NCBI RefSeq assembly: GCF_000380245.2
Contig: NZ_HG428747.1
Location: forward strand, 51,393 to 115,392
Direction of reading: 5' to 3'
DNA length: 64,000 nt
Source of the DNA: Bacillus massiliigorillae
Lineage (GTDB): Bacteria; Bacillota; Bacilli; Bacillales; DSM-1321
The translations under genes were made by a program, and so were the position numbers. The notes under the pieces were generated by a model. That model was not told the origin of the DNA. It ran no database searches and saw only the letters and a list, made by a program, of their open reading frames with translations. Positions 42,370 to 51,311 of this stretch are shown here, piece by piece. Every line of letters begins with the position of its first letter. The first letter of the stretch is position 1.

Positions 42370-43563
42370 TTATAATGTTTCCCCTTGCAATGTAATTGTT
42401 GCACTTTCTAATTTACCGTTCCGATAAAATTTAACCTTCAACTGATCGCCAATCTTTTTATCAATATACAAATGTTTTCGGAAGCTAACGAGATCTTTAA
42501 TTTTCTCTCCATCCATTTCAACAATGACATCATACGCTTTAATACCTGCTTTTGCTGCTGGTGAATTTCGTTGAACCTCTACAATTGCCACACCAGTTGT
42601 TACATTTGCTGGTAACTTAAACGTATTTTCACGATGATATTGCGTTACTTCTTCAATTGGTGCTAGGCTTACACCTAAATATGGGCGTTTCACTTCTCCA
42701 TACTTCTCAATATCTTTTATAACTGGTATCGCTGAGTTTATAGGTATAGCAAGACCAATTCCCTCAACCGCTTGCTCTGCAATTTTCATAGAATTAATAC
42801 CAATTACTTGGCCTTTTAAATTCACCAAGGCACCACCGCTATTACCAGGGTTAATAGCAGTATCCGTTTGAATAACTTCTGAATTCCAATCTACAACGCC
42901 ATCTTGATTAATATCAATTTCTATCGTTCTTTCTAAACCTGAAATAATACCCTGTGTCACCGATCCAGAGAATTGTAAGCCAAGTGGATTTCCAATCGCT
43001 AAAACAGGCTCACCTGGTTTCAATGAAGAAGAATCACCAAATTCGGCTATTGTTTTTATTTTACTAGCATCTGTTTGAATAACAGCTAAGTCAGTCCACA
43101 CATCGCTCCCAATCACCTTCGCAGGAATTTTTGTACCATCTGAAAGCGATACTTCTAGTGCAGATGCACCTTCAATTACGTGGTGATTAGTAACAATATA
43201 AGCTTTTCCATTGGCTTTTTCGTACACAACACCTGAACCAGTTCCCGCTTCGCCACCTTGAGAAAAAATACTAGCTTCTTGAATATTAGTTATGCCGACA
43301 ACAGCATCTGCTGCCTTATCATAAGCATCTGTGACCGAACTTGTAACATTTAAAGCTACATTTTGCTTAATTCCAGGTGATTGATTTGTATGATTGATTT
43401 CATTAGCACCATTAGTGCCATTCATCCAACCCATTGCTGGAAAGACTAAACCAACTAATAGAGCACCAACAATAACGCCTATTAAACCTGAAAAAAAATA
43501 CCCCTTTTTATTTCCCGCTCTACGCTTTGGTCTTTGATCATAATCGTGATCGTAGTAATCCAA
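42370..43563 (-). CDS. Membrane-anchored HtrA/DegP-like serine protease
   Basis: 397 residues from TTG 43563, which follows GAGAGGA; the ATG at 43581 would lack a site. A short cytosolic Asp/Tyr-rich tail precedes a transmembrane helix (residues about 21-45), so the protease faces outward. Catalytic triad: His128 in TNHHV, Asp158 in TDLAV, Ser242 in GNSGGALV. A C-terminal PDZ domain follows (AKAGIKAYDVIVEMDGEKI). It corresponds to HtrC/YyxA of B. subtilis, the last gene of the wal operon. Role: envelope protein quality control. Confidence 0.93.
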   Translation of the reverse strand: MDYYDHDYDQRPKRRAGNKKGYFFSGLIGVIVGALLVGLVFPAMGWMNGTNGANEINHTNQSPGIKQNVALNVTSSVTDAYDKAADAVVGITNIQEASIFSQGGEAGTGSGVVYEKANGKAYIVTNHHVIEGASALEVSLSDGTKIPAKVIGSDVWTDLAVIQTDASKIKTIAEFGDSSSLKPGEPVLAIGNPLGLQFSGSVTQGIISGLERTIEIDINQDGVVDWNSEVIQTDTAINPGNSGGALVNLKGQVIGINSMKIAEQAVEGIGLAIPINSAIPVIKDIEKYGEVKRPYLGVSLAPIEEVTQYHRENTFKLPANVTTGVAIVEVQRNSPAAKAGIKAYDVIVEMDGEKIKDLVSFRKHLYIDKKIGDQLKVKFYRNGKLESATITLQGETL

Positions 43564-43716
43564 TTCTCTCAGTCCTCTCATAATTAATCATATTTATTAT
43601 TATAGCCGCTTTTCATACTTTTTAACTTTCAGTGGATTAGTTTGCATCTTTGTTAATACATATATTCTCTATACTTAATAAAGGGTTTATATAGGATTCA
43701 CCTGAATCAAACGTGT

Positions 43717-43770
43717 AAAAAAAGGCTGTTCGAACGGTGACTTGAATTCACCCGTTCGAACAGCCTTTTA
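43717..43770 (-). terminator. Terminator downstream of walJ
   Basis: AAAAGGCTGTTCGAACGG / CCGTTCGAACAGCCTTTT stem; T-run on the minus strand. It separates walRKHIJ from htrA, so htrA has its own promoter or read-through. Confidence 0.9.
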
Positions 43771-43772
43771 TC

Positions 43773-44567
43773 TTAAACAGTCACCAAATCGGTCGCTGTT
43801 TTCGGATCGGTATCATATAATGAAAATCCTTCTCCGACAATTAATCCTTTGCTTTCTAATGTTTGAGTAACAGACATACGCGCTAAATCTTTCATATTAT
43901 TATCAAGACTCAAATGCGCCAAGTAAATACGTTTCGTCTGATCACCAATAACCTCGCTCATAGCTAAGGCTGCATCTTCATTCGATACATGCCCTACATC
44001 ACTAAGAATTCTACGTTTTACGCTCCATGGGTAGCGTCCCATTCGTAACATCCCAACATCATGATTACTCTCAAATACGAAACAATCAGCATTAGCAATC
44101 ACGCCTTTCATTCGATCACTGACATACCCAGTGTCAGTCATTAGAGCAATTTTCTTACCATTATGATGGAACACATAAAACATTGGCTCAGCAGCATCAT
44201 GAGAAACACCAAATGATTCAATATCTAAACTACCAAATGTCTTAACCGTTTCCATATCAAAAGTAAACTTCTGTTCAGTTGGAACTTCACCAATTAAACC
44301 TTCCATGGCATGCCATGTTTTCTCATTCGCATAGATTGGTAGCTTGTGCTTACGAGCGATTACACCCAGCCCTTTAATATGATCACTATGCTCATGAGTA
44401 ACTAGTACACCAGTAAGTTCAGAAAGATTTCGCCCAATTTGTTGAAATAAACCTTCCATTCCTTTTCCGCTCAAGCCCGCATCTACTAGAAAGCGCTGAT
44501 CTTCTGTTTCTACATAAAACGCATTTCCCGTGCTCCCGCTTGCGAGAACGCTAAAATGCATCGTCAT
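43773..44567 (-). CDS. walJ: Metallo-beta-lactamase-fold protein WalJ (YycJ)
   Basis: 264-residue MBL-fold hydrolase of the YycJ type: the metal motif THEHSDH, the earlier LASGSTGNAF, then MTDTGYV, ESNHD and a late HLS. In Bacillus the gene closes the walRKHI operon and has been linked to coordination of cell division with replication and to DNA repair; its enzymatic substrate is unproven. It is 6 bases after walI. GGAGTGA gives a good start. Confidence 0.93.
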   Translation of the reverse strand: MTMHFSVLASGSTGNAFYVETEDQRFLVDAGLSGKGMEGLFQQIGRNLSELTGVLVTHEHSDHIKGLGVIARKHKLPIYANEKTWHAMEGLIGEVPTEQKFTFDMETVKTFGSLDIESFGVSHDAAEPMFYVFHHNGKKIALMTDTGYVSDRMKGVIANADCFVFESNHDVGMLRMGRYPWSVKRRILSDVGHVSNEDAALAMSEVIGDQTKRIYLAHLSLDNNMKDLARMSVTQTLESKGLIVGEGFSLYDTDPKTATDLVTV

Positions 44568-44573
44568 GAATCT

Positions 44574-45404
44574 TCACTCCAATATTAATTTTTTATCATC
44601 CATATCCGATTCATCAGAGATATTCACTCCATCATTAAATTCAATAATTCTACCATCAAGCGCATTTACAAAGAAATCATCCTCATTATTAATTTCTACA
44701 TGCCAAATCGGTGTCAAGATATGTGAAGCCGTATCCTGGAGTATATTGATATAACCTAATTCCACATTAGTAATTTCATTATTAGGCTGAATACTTCCTT
44801 TATTAAATAATGTTTCAATCGCTTTTATAGCTGGTATAACATCATCTTTTTCGTTAAATTGTTCGTCAATATCATCTAGATATGTTTGCGTATAAGATAT
44901 AACTTGTCTCTTATCATCCATTTTTAGCTCTAGTTTTGCACTACTGTTATTAAAAATCATCTTACCTTTATATGTTTGATAATAAATAATCACGTTACCG
45001 ATTTCGTCAACTTTCCAAAACCGATACTGATCTCCGTGCAATACATTTTCTTTTACAAAAGAATCTAACGCTTCCGAATGAATTTTTTCACCTAATTGCA
45101 ATGGCTTAAATTCTGAAGCATATATTTGTTGATTTTTTTCTTTTTGAACTCGTTGATTTTTGAGTTTTTTTAATTCCTCATCAGAAAAAAGTTTACTTTT
45201 CGCACTTAAGTATTGCTCTTTATTCGGTTGCTTTGGCAACGTTTTATACGTAATTTCATTTTCTTTTAATTTATCTTCAATGGTTGATTCTGCAATCACT
45301 TCAAGACCATTAGAACTTCTTTTTTGAATATATTGATACAGAAGGAACATATTGAGAACAAGAAAAACTACAATAAAAATGGTTTTCGTTTTACTCCAAT
45401 CCAC
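44574..45404 (-). CDS. walI: WalK regulator WalI (YycI)
   Basis: 276-residue single-pass membrane protein: N-terminal helix (TIFIVVFLVLNMFLLYQYI) and an extracellular domain of two YycI-type units. With WalH it forms a complex that restrains WalK activity in the membrane. It overlaps the end of walH by 14 bases and is followed by walJ after 6 bases, as in Bacillus. Sequence is diverged, as is usual for this family, but position and layout make the call firm. Confidence 0.92.
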   Translation of the reverse strand: MDWSKTKTIFIVVFLVLNMFLLYQYIQKRSSNGLEVIAESTIEDKLKENEITYKTLPKQPNKEQYLSAKSKLFSDEELKKLKNQRVQKEKNQQIYASEFKPLQLGEKIHSEALDSFVKENVLHGDQYRFWKVDEIGNVIIYYQTYKGKMIFNNSSAKLELKMDDKRQVISYTQTYLDDIDEQFNEKDDVIPAIKAIETLFNKGSIQPNNEITNVELGYINILQDTASHILTPIWHVEINNEDDFFVNALDGRIIEFNDGVNISDESDMDDKKLILE

Positions 45405-46734
45405 GTGATATTCCTCCTGTTTGTTTCAACGTTAATGACTTCCACTCACCATTATATTTGTAATACCAAGCGGGCTCCAAAGAAATATTGTCATACTGAA
45501 ATGCTTCCATATCTTTAACCATACGATAACCAATCTGCATATCCTCTAACAAGTCTGCTTCATAGTTAGGTTCAGCCACCGAACTAATTTGTTGAAATGC
45601 TTCCTTCCCTGAAGGTAAGGTAACCATATCACTTTCAGATAATATGGCTAGTTCTAATGTAAAGAATGGTCGAAAATATGACTTTAGATCGTCTTCTACC
45701 CATTTTTGAACAAGCTCAGACATGAATTGGTTATTGAAGGTAGGTAAGCCATTTACATATAACCGAAAGGTCGTTTTCTGTTCGTCTTGATTAATTTCAG
45801 CAAATCGATAATTATCTTCCCATCCTGAATGCTCATTAATAAATTCGATACTGTTCTCTAATAAATCAGCTTTTGCAGTTTTATATGTTTCTTTTAAGCC
45901 TGGATTGACATATTTGAGCACCATTGTATCATAAAACACACGCATAAATGTCGATCCCCCTGTAAACTCTTGCCCTCTTACAATTTGGTCTGATTTCACA
46001 ACGCCTGGATCTGGAAATAATGCATTTTTAAATTTATTTACATCTAGTAATTTTGTAGTGTATTTATATTTAGGATACTGACCTTTATTTTCTGGTACAT
46101 AGAGAGCTTTATTAGGTGTCGCATTAATTACTGTATAGTGATCAAATTTCTTCGCTTTCTCACGTATCTGGTTCGTTAGCTTTTTTAAATGTGAAGCACT
46201 CACATCAAATCTATAAACATATTTCTTCTCAGGATCAGTAGAGACGAAATAAACTTCATTTTCTTCTCCATTTCCCGTAGCTGCACTAATAAGAATGCGG
46301 TCAAATTCAAGATCTCTGCGAAGTTCTCGATCTTCTACCTTAATGACTTTTTTATAAATCGCAAATGGTACGTTATCAGGAAACACTAATTCAATCATTG
46401 CTTTTTTATCGATAAATGACTGTACTTTTTGTGTAATGCTATTTGTTACATCTTTAAAATTATAAAAAGTCCAATCATCCATCTCATCTAAGACCATATT
46501 AATATCTTCATCTTTTATACTGCCATAATACTCATCGTCTTCATGAACCATAATAAGTGAAGGCCTAATAATGTCTTTTTCCGCTTTCTTATTAGAAATC
46601 GCTACATTCGGAATAACCTGTTCCTTCGTTGTAAGATCAATTTTAGGTGAATATGTCACTATGCTCCATGTCAAAAAAACACTATTACAAACTAAAAATG
46701 TGAGAAGGATTGTCTTGATTAATTCTTTATTCAT
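45391..46734 (-). CDS. walH: WalK regulator WalH (YycH)
   Basis: 447-residue membrane protein: N-terminal helix (TILLTFLVCNSVFLTWSIV) and a large extracellular domain with the YycH fold. With WalI it modulates the WalK kinase. ATG 46734 lies within the walK stop region and has GAGGATGAG upstream; GTG 46740 is an alternative start. It overlaps walK by 4 bases and is overlapped by walI, so the operon is tightly coupled. Confidence 0.92.
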   Translation of the reverse strand: MNKELIKTILLTFLVCNSVFLTWSIVTYSPKIDLTTKEQVIPNVAISNKKAEKDIIRPSLIMVHEDDEYYGSIKDEDINMVLDEMDDWTFYNFKDVTNSITQKVQSFIDKKAMIELVFPDNVPFAIYKKVIKVEDRELRRDLEFDRILISAATGNGEENEVYFVSTDPEKKYVYRFDVSASHLKKLTNQIREKAKKFDHYTVINATPNKALYVPENKGQYPKYKYTTKLLDVNKFKNALFPDPGVVKSDQIVRGQEFTGGSTFMRVFYDTMVLKYVNPGLKETYKTAKADLLENSIEFINEHSGWEDNYRFAEINQDEQKTTFRLYVNGLPTFNNQFMSELVQKWVEDDLKSYFRPFFTLELAILSESDMVTLPSGKEAFQQISSVAEPNYEADLLEDMQIGYRMVKDMEAFQYDNISLEPAWYYKYNGEWKSLTLKQTGGISRGLE

Positions 46735-48554
46735 AACCACTCATCCTCTTGATCTCGGTCATAAGGAAGCGTAAAGAAAATTGTTGTACCTTTTCCTTCT
46801 TTACTTGTTGCCCATATATTTCCTCCATGCGCGAGCACCATTTCTTTTGCTATCGCTAATCCTAGGCCAGTACCACCTAGATTTCTAGTTCGAGCTTTAT
46901 CTACTCGGTAGAATCGCTCAAATATTTTCTCCAATTTGTCCTTCGGTATCCCAACACCTTCATCTTGAATACTGACTTCAATAAATCCATCTAACTCCTT
47001 CAAACGAAAAGTAAGCTGACCACCTTCAGGAGAATATTTCATAGCATTTGAAATTGTATTGTATAGAACCTGTGTAATCTTATCTTCGTCAATATCTACA
47101 AAAATCGCCTTCTTCGGTATATCCCGTTTAAATGTAATATGACCTTCTTTCCCTATTTCAAAGCGATCAATAATATGATTGAAGAAATTACTAAAGTTGA
47201 CCCAATCCTTCTTTAATCGATAATCTTTACTATCCATTTTTGATAGCTGCAATAAGTCATTTACAAGACGAATCATTCTTTCCGTTTCATTTTGCGTTAC
47301 AGTTAAGAAATTGGGAGCAATTGATTCATCTTTCCAAGCACCATCAGCTAATGCTTCTAAATAACTACGCATCGTTGTCAGTGGTGTTCGTAATTCATGT
47401 GAAACATTCGCTACGAACTCACGGCGTTCATAATCAATTTTTTCTTGTTCAGTAATATCGTGTAATACCGTAATTAGTCCATTTACGAATCCTGTTTCTT
47501 TTTGTATCACTGAGAAATTTGCTCGAAGAACGTAATGTTCCTCTGATGTACTAAAGTCTAGAATAAGAGAGTCTTGTTGACTTAGTAAATCCTCAAAAGA
47601 ATAATCGCTTTCTAAACCTAGTAATGAAACAATGGGCATAGATAATACTGTTTCACGTGAAACATTTAATAATTGAGCTGCAGGCTCATTAATAAGGATG
47701 ACTCGTCCTTTTCGATTGGTTGCAATTACTCCATCTGTCATATATGCGAGAACAGATGATAGCTTCTTTCGCTCCCCTTCTGTTGTAGAAGTCGCATCCT
47801 GTAGTTTTTTCGTTAAATTATTAAAGGTAATCGCAAGCTGACCAATCTCATCATCACCATACACTTTAACCTTTCTAGAGAAATTCCCCTTCGCCATCGC
47901 CAAGGCTTGTTTTCTCATATCAGACATAGGTCGAGTAATCGTTTGAGCGAGTAAAATGCCTAGTCCTGCTGTTACTACAAGCGCAATAGCTGTTCCAGTC
48001 ATAAAGATATTATTAATTTCTCGCAACTGCACATACACATTCTCGATTTTAGCAACTAAGTAAATCGCACCAATCGTCTCGTTTTTGGATTTTATTGGTT
48101 TTGAAAGGACCCATACTCTATTTTTCGTTTGACGATCTAATGATACTTTACTAATTTCTGTTCCTAATCCTAATGTTTTTTTAATAGAGTCTTCAGTTGT
48201 TCTTTTTCCTACATACCCTTGTTTATCAGGATCGGATGTACCGATAATACGGCTACGGTTATCAATAATACGTACCTCAGAAACGTCATTAGAAGAGAAG
48301 TCTGATAAAACCGAGCGAATATCATCTTCCAACCTATTATCTTTAACTTCTCTTGGTTTTATCATTTCTTCTTCTACGTTATATGCTAGCAAATTCACTT
48401 TTTCTTCTAATGACTCTTTAAAATTCGCTACAAGCCGCTTTTCTAATCGATCGATAAAATATACACCAATAATCTGCATAGCTACAAGAATAAGCAATAC
48501 ATAAATCAGTACAAACTTTAAATGGACCGAGCGAAAGAAACCTACTTTTTTCAT
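46731..48554 (-). CDS. walK: Cell-wall sensor histidine kinase WalK (YycG)
   Basis: 607 residues. Transmembrane helix 1 at about 13-34; extracytoplasmic PAS/Cache domain to about 180; helix 2 at 183-205; HAMP 205-258; PAS about 263-370; HisKA with phospho-accepting His386 in VANVSHELRTP; HATPase with NTISNAMKYSPEG, DEGVGIP and GTGLGLAIAKEM. Kinase of the essential WalRK system, which matches cell-wall hydrolase expression to growth. It starts 5 bases after walR. Confidence 0.97.
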   Translation of the reverse strand: MKKVGFFRSVHLKFVLIYVLLILVAMQIIGVYFIDRLEKRLVANFKESLEEKVNLLAYNVEEEMIKPREVKDNRLEDDIRSVLSDFSSNDVSEVRIIDNRSRIIGTSDPDKQGYVGKRTTEDSIKKTLGLGTEISKVSLDRQTKNRVWVLSKPIKSKNETIGAIYLVAKIENVYVQLREINNIFMTGTAIALVVTAGLGILLAQTITRPMSDMRKQALAMAKGNFSRKVKVYGDDEIGQLAITFNNLTKKLQDATSTTEGERKKLSSVLAYMTDGVIATNRKGRVILINEPAAQLLNVSRETVLSMPIVSLLGLESDYSFEDLLSQQDSLILDFSTSEEHYVLRANFSVIQKETGFVNGLITVLHDITEQEKIDYERREFVANVSHELRTPLTTMRSYLEALADGAWKDESIAPNFLTVTQNETERMIRLVNDLLQLSKMDSKDYRLKKDWVNFSNFFNHIIDRFEIGKEGHITFKRDIPKKAIFVDIDEDKITQVLYNTISNAMKYSPEGGQLTFRLKELDGFIEVSIQDEGVGIPKDKLEKIFERFYRVDKARTRNLGGTGLGLAIAKEMVLAHGGNIWATSKEGKGTTIFFTLPYDRDQEDEWL

Positions 48555-48559
48555 TTATT

Positions 48560-49273
48560 TTACTCCTGTTCAGGATTGCGTAAGTAATAGCCTACTCCTC
48601 TTCGTGTTACAATCCAACCTGGATGACTTGGATTGTCTTCAATCTTTTCTCGCAAACGGCGCACTGTCACGTCTACTGTACGTACATCACCATAGTAATC
48701 GTAGCCCCATACAGTTTGTAACAAATGTTCACGTGTCATAACTTGTCCAATATGTTTCGCTAAATAATGAAGCAATTCAAATTCACGATGTGTTAATTCA
48801 ATCGTTTCACCACGTTTAGATACGACGTATGCATCAGGATGAATCGTTAACGAACCAACTGAAATTTCCTTAGTCTCTTCGTCTTCTTCCTGACTTTGAT
48901 TCACTAATGTTTGCTGCCTTCTTAAGTTCGCTTTTACACGGGCTAATAATTCACGTGTGCTAAATGGTTTCGTCACATAGTCATCTGCCCCTAGTTCAAG
49001 CCCTAGTACTTTGTCTATTTCTGAATCCTTCGCTGTCAACATAATAATAGGTGTTTCATATTTCTTTCGTACTTCTCGACATACTTCCATTCCATCGCGT
49101 CCTGGTAGCATAATATCAAGTAAGATTAAATCTGGCTGAAGTTCTTCTACCTTCACGAGTGCCTCATTTCCATCATAAGCACAATGAACCTCGAAACCTT
49201 CTTTCTTTAAATTAAATTCAATAATATCCGCAATTGGTTTTTCATCATCCACAACAAGGATCTTTTTCTCCAT
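48560..49273 (-). CDS. walR: Essential response regulator WalR (YycF)
   Basis: 237-residue OmpR-type response regulator: receiver with acidic pocket (DD at 9-10), phosphorylated Asp53 in LLDIMLPG and Lys in TKPFSTREL; C-terminal winged helix ending RRLREKIEDNPSHPGWIVTRRGVGYYL. Controls autolysin and wall-metabolism genes through TGTWAH direct repeats. The preceding region has such a repeat. First gene of the operon. Confidence 0.97.
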   Translation of the reverse strand: MEKKILVVDDEKPIADIIEFNLKKEGFEVHCAYDGNEALVKVEELQPDLILLDIMLPGRDGMEVCREVRKKYETPIIMLTAKDSEIDKVLGLELGADDYVTKPFSTRELLARVKANLRRQQTLVNQSQEEDEETKEISVGSLTIHPDAYVVSKRGETIELTHREFELLHYLAKHIGQVMTREHLLQTVWGYDYYGDVRTVDVTVRRLREKIEDNPSHPGWIVTRRGVGYYLRNPEQE

Positions 49274-49401
49274 GCTAAAATCTCCTTTATCTTATTATTT
49301 GCTTCTTCAGCATATATTAAAAACTGATTTAAATTATGTTAAATAAATATCGTCATACTTATTACTTTATCATGATAACAAGTGTAATTCATCTTTTTAA
49401 T

Positions 49402-49415
49402 AAGTGAGTTCACTT
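49402..49415. promoter_or_regulatory. Palindrome upstream of walR
   Basis: AAGTGAGTTCACTT is a 6-2-6 palindrome lying next to the WalR-type repeat; unknown regulator. Confidence 0.4.
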
Positions 49416-49421
49416 GTTTGT

Positions 49422-49438
49422 TTTACACTTCTTTTACA
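49422..49438 (-). promoter_or_regulatory. WalR-type direct repeat upstream of walRK
   Basis: On the minus strand it reads TGTAAA-AGAAG-TGTAAA, a perfect match to the WalR consensus TGTWAH-N5-TGTWAH, about 150 bases before walR. It suggests autoregulation. Confidence 0.75.
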
Positions 49439-49476
49439 AAATAACCAAGAATGAATGTAAGATTATAGCCTAATAA

Positions 49477-49511
49477 AAACAGCCTTCGGAACTATTTTCC
49501 GAAGGCTGCCA
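49477..49511 (-). terminator. Terminator of the M23 peptidase gene
   Basis: GCAGCCTTCGGAA / TTCCGAAGGCTG stem; T-run on the minus strand. Confidence 0.9.
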
Positions 49512-49545
49512 AATCTGTTCAATCTTACACACTTGCCTTGTATTC

Positions 49546-50994
49546 TTATAAATAATCAAGCGGATTTGCAATTCTTCCGTTAATAAATAATTCGAAATGT
49601 AGATGAACACCTGTTGAATTACCAGTGGAGCCCATCACACCGATTTTTGTGCCGGCAGAAACGGTTTGTCCTGCTGATACACTAATTGATGACATATGTG
49701 AATATGTCGTTCTCATACCATTCCCATGGTCAATTTCTACACGATTACCATAACCACCATTATTAAAACCAGCTGAAACCACGACTCCGTTATCTGCCGC
49801 TTTAATGGTTAAATCACTCGGACGAGCAATGTCAATTCCTTTATGCATTTTACCCCAACGGTAACCTACTTCACTTGAAATATAACCACCAACTGTTGGC
49901 CATGCAAACTGTCCACTACCTGTTGAAGGAGTTTCTTTTGTACCTTTTATACGAACTTCAGCCACAGGCTGCTTAATTACTTTATCTGTTAGTATATTTT
50001 GCGCTACTTGTTTACCATTCGTTTGCGTTACATAATAATGAGTGGCTTTTTCACCAACTTGCCCCTCTTGTTTAAGCTTTGAATCACCTTTATTCAGATC
50101 GTCGCTTTCAACTATTTTATGTTCAAATGGAATAGCTTGTTTTTTAAAGATTTCTCTTTGAGCAGTTACTTCTAGAACTGGTCTAGGTGCTGCTACTTTA
50201 ATCACTTGCCCTACTTGTAAAAGAGAATCCGCTGTCATACCTTGATTCAGCTTTAACAGTTCGTCTGTCGTTAATCCGTATGCAGATGCAATGTTTTCTA
50301 TTACATCGCCTTCTTGGATAGTATAGTTCTTCACTTCATATGAACCTTTATTTAAAAACGCTAATGCTGCTTGTTCATCCATAATCTTTGTTGGAATAGT
50401 AGCTGATTGAACAAATTCAATATTCTTTGATAGCGTTAAACTTGTAAGACGTGAACCAGAAGTTGTAAGAGGTGCCTCTTGGTCTCCTGTCTGATTTTCA
50501 AATTGTGCTAATTCATCAGCCGTTACATATTGAAGTTTAAACTTACGAAGAAGTTGGTCCGCAGCTTCTTTTGTGGCTACATATCCTACTTCTTTTCCAT
50601 CAATAACTAGTGCTGTTGCTTGTGCTTCAATTTGTACATTATTTTTCAATGCTTCAAGTGCACTCGTATAAGCTTCATCATTATGAAACACATTTTCTTC
50701 AATATATGTAACATCTTTATCTACTTCTAAAACCTTATCTGGATATTGCTTTTTCACTTGATCAAGTTTTATTGCGAGATGTTGGTCTAATATATTTTTA
50801 TCTTCTTCGGAGATTGTTCCGACAAATTGTTCTTTATTATAAACATGATAGATTGTTTCAATATCATGTGTTTTTTCCTCTGCAGCTGCTACATGTTGAA
50901 AAGACAAAGAAGTTAAAGCAACTGTTGCCATAAGCATTGCTTTTTTCATCGTATTTGTATAATCTCCTAAGTCTAAATTTCTTAAAGAAAACAC
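49546..50994 (-). CDS. Secreted LysM-G5-M23 peptidoglycan endopeptidase
   Basis: 482 residues. A signal peptide or anchor lies near residues 15-40 (KKAMLMATVALTSLSFQHVAAA). A long region precedes LysM (YTIQEGDVIENIASAYGLTTDEL), then a G5 domain (EVTAQREIFKKQAIPFEH to VRIKGT), and the C-terminal M23 domain with zinc motifs HKGIDIA, THYS-type THSHMSSI and HLHFEL. Cleaves peptide cross-bridges. GTG 50994 is favoured, AAAGGGGAG being 5 bases before it; the ATG at 50949 is another option. Located upstream of walR, with a near-match WalR site in its promoter region, so WalR control is plausible. Confidence 0.9.
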   Translation of the reverse strand: MFSLRNLDLGDYTNTMKKAMLMATVALTSLSFQHVAAAEEKTHDIETIYHVYNKEQFVGTISEEDKNILDQHLAIKLDQVKKQYPDKVLEVDKDVTYIEENVFHNDEAYTSALEALKNNVQIEAQATALVIDGKEVGYVATKEAADQLLRKFKLQYVTADELAQFENQTGDQEAPLTTSGSRLTSLTLSKNIEFVQSATIPTKIMDEQAALAFLNKGSYEVKNYTIQEGDVIENIASAYGLTTDELLKLNQGMTADSLLQVGQVIKVAAPRPVLEVTAQREIFKKQAIPFEHKIVESDDLNKGDSKLKQEGQVGEKATHYYVTQTNGKQVAQNILTDKVIKQPVAEVRIKGTKETPSTGSGQFAWPTVGGYISSEVGYRWGKMHKGIDIARPSDLTIKAADNGVVVSAGFNNGGYGNRVEIDHGNGMRTTYSHMSSISVSAGQTVSAGTKIGVMGSTGNSTGVHLHFELFINGRIANPLDYL

Positions 50995-51264
50995 GCAAAC
51001 TCCCCTTTCAAACAGCATCAAAATCTATTTATTATGAATCACTTTAAATAACTTTTATACTTTAACATATTTTTTAGGGAATCTAAGAAACGTCGTTATA
51101 ATGTAATACAACTGTATAATTGATAGGAAAATTTAACATAAAACCCACTTTTCTATCACAAAATGCTTAGTTTTGCTCCAAAAAAAGCTGTTTTAAAATA
51201 ATTTCACGATGAAATGATGACATCTAGTAACATAACTGAAACAATATAGTTACGTTACATCCAA
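50995..51264. promoter_or_regulatory. Upstream region of the M23 gene with near-match WalR site
   Basis: TGTAAT-ACAAC-TGTATA at 51102-51118 matches the WalR consensus in 11 of 12 positions. It lies about 110 bases before the M23 start. Nothing else is recognised in this 270-base stretch. Confidence 0.45.
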
Positions 51265-51300
51265 AAAAAGCCAATCCGTATAAACGGATTGGCTTTTTCC
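51263..51300 (-). terminator. Terminator of argS
   Basis: AAAAAGCCAATCCGT / ACGGATTGGCTTTTT with a 4-base loop; T-run on the minus strand. Confidence 0.93.
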
Positions 51301-51311
51301 ATTCAAATTTA

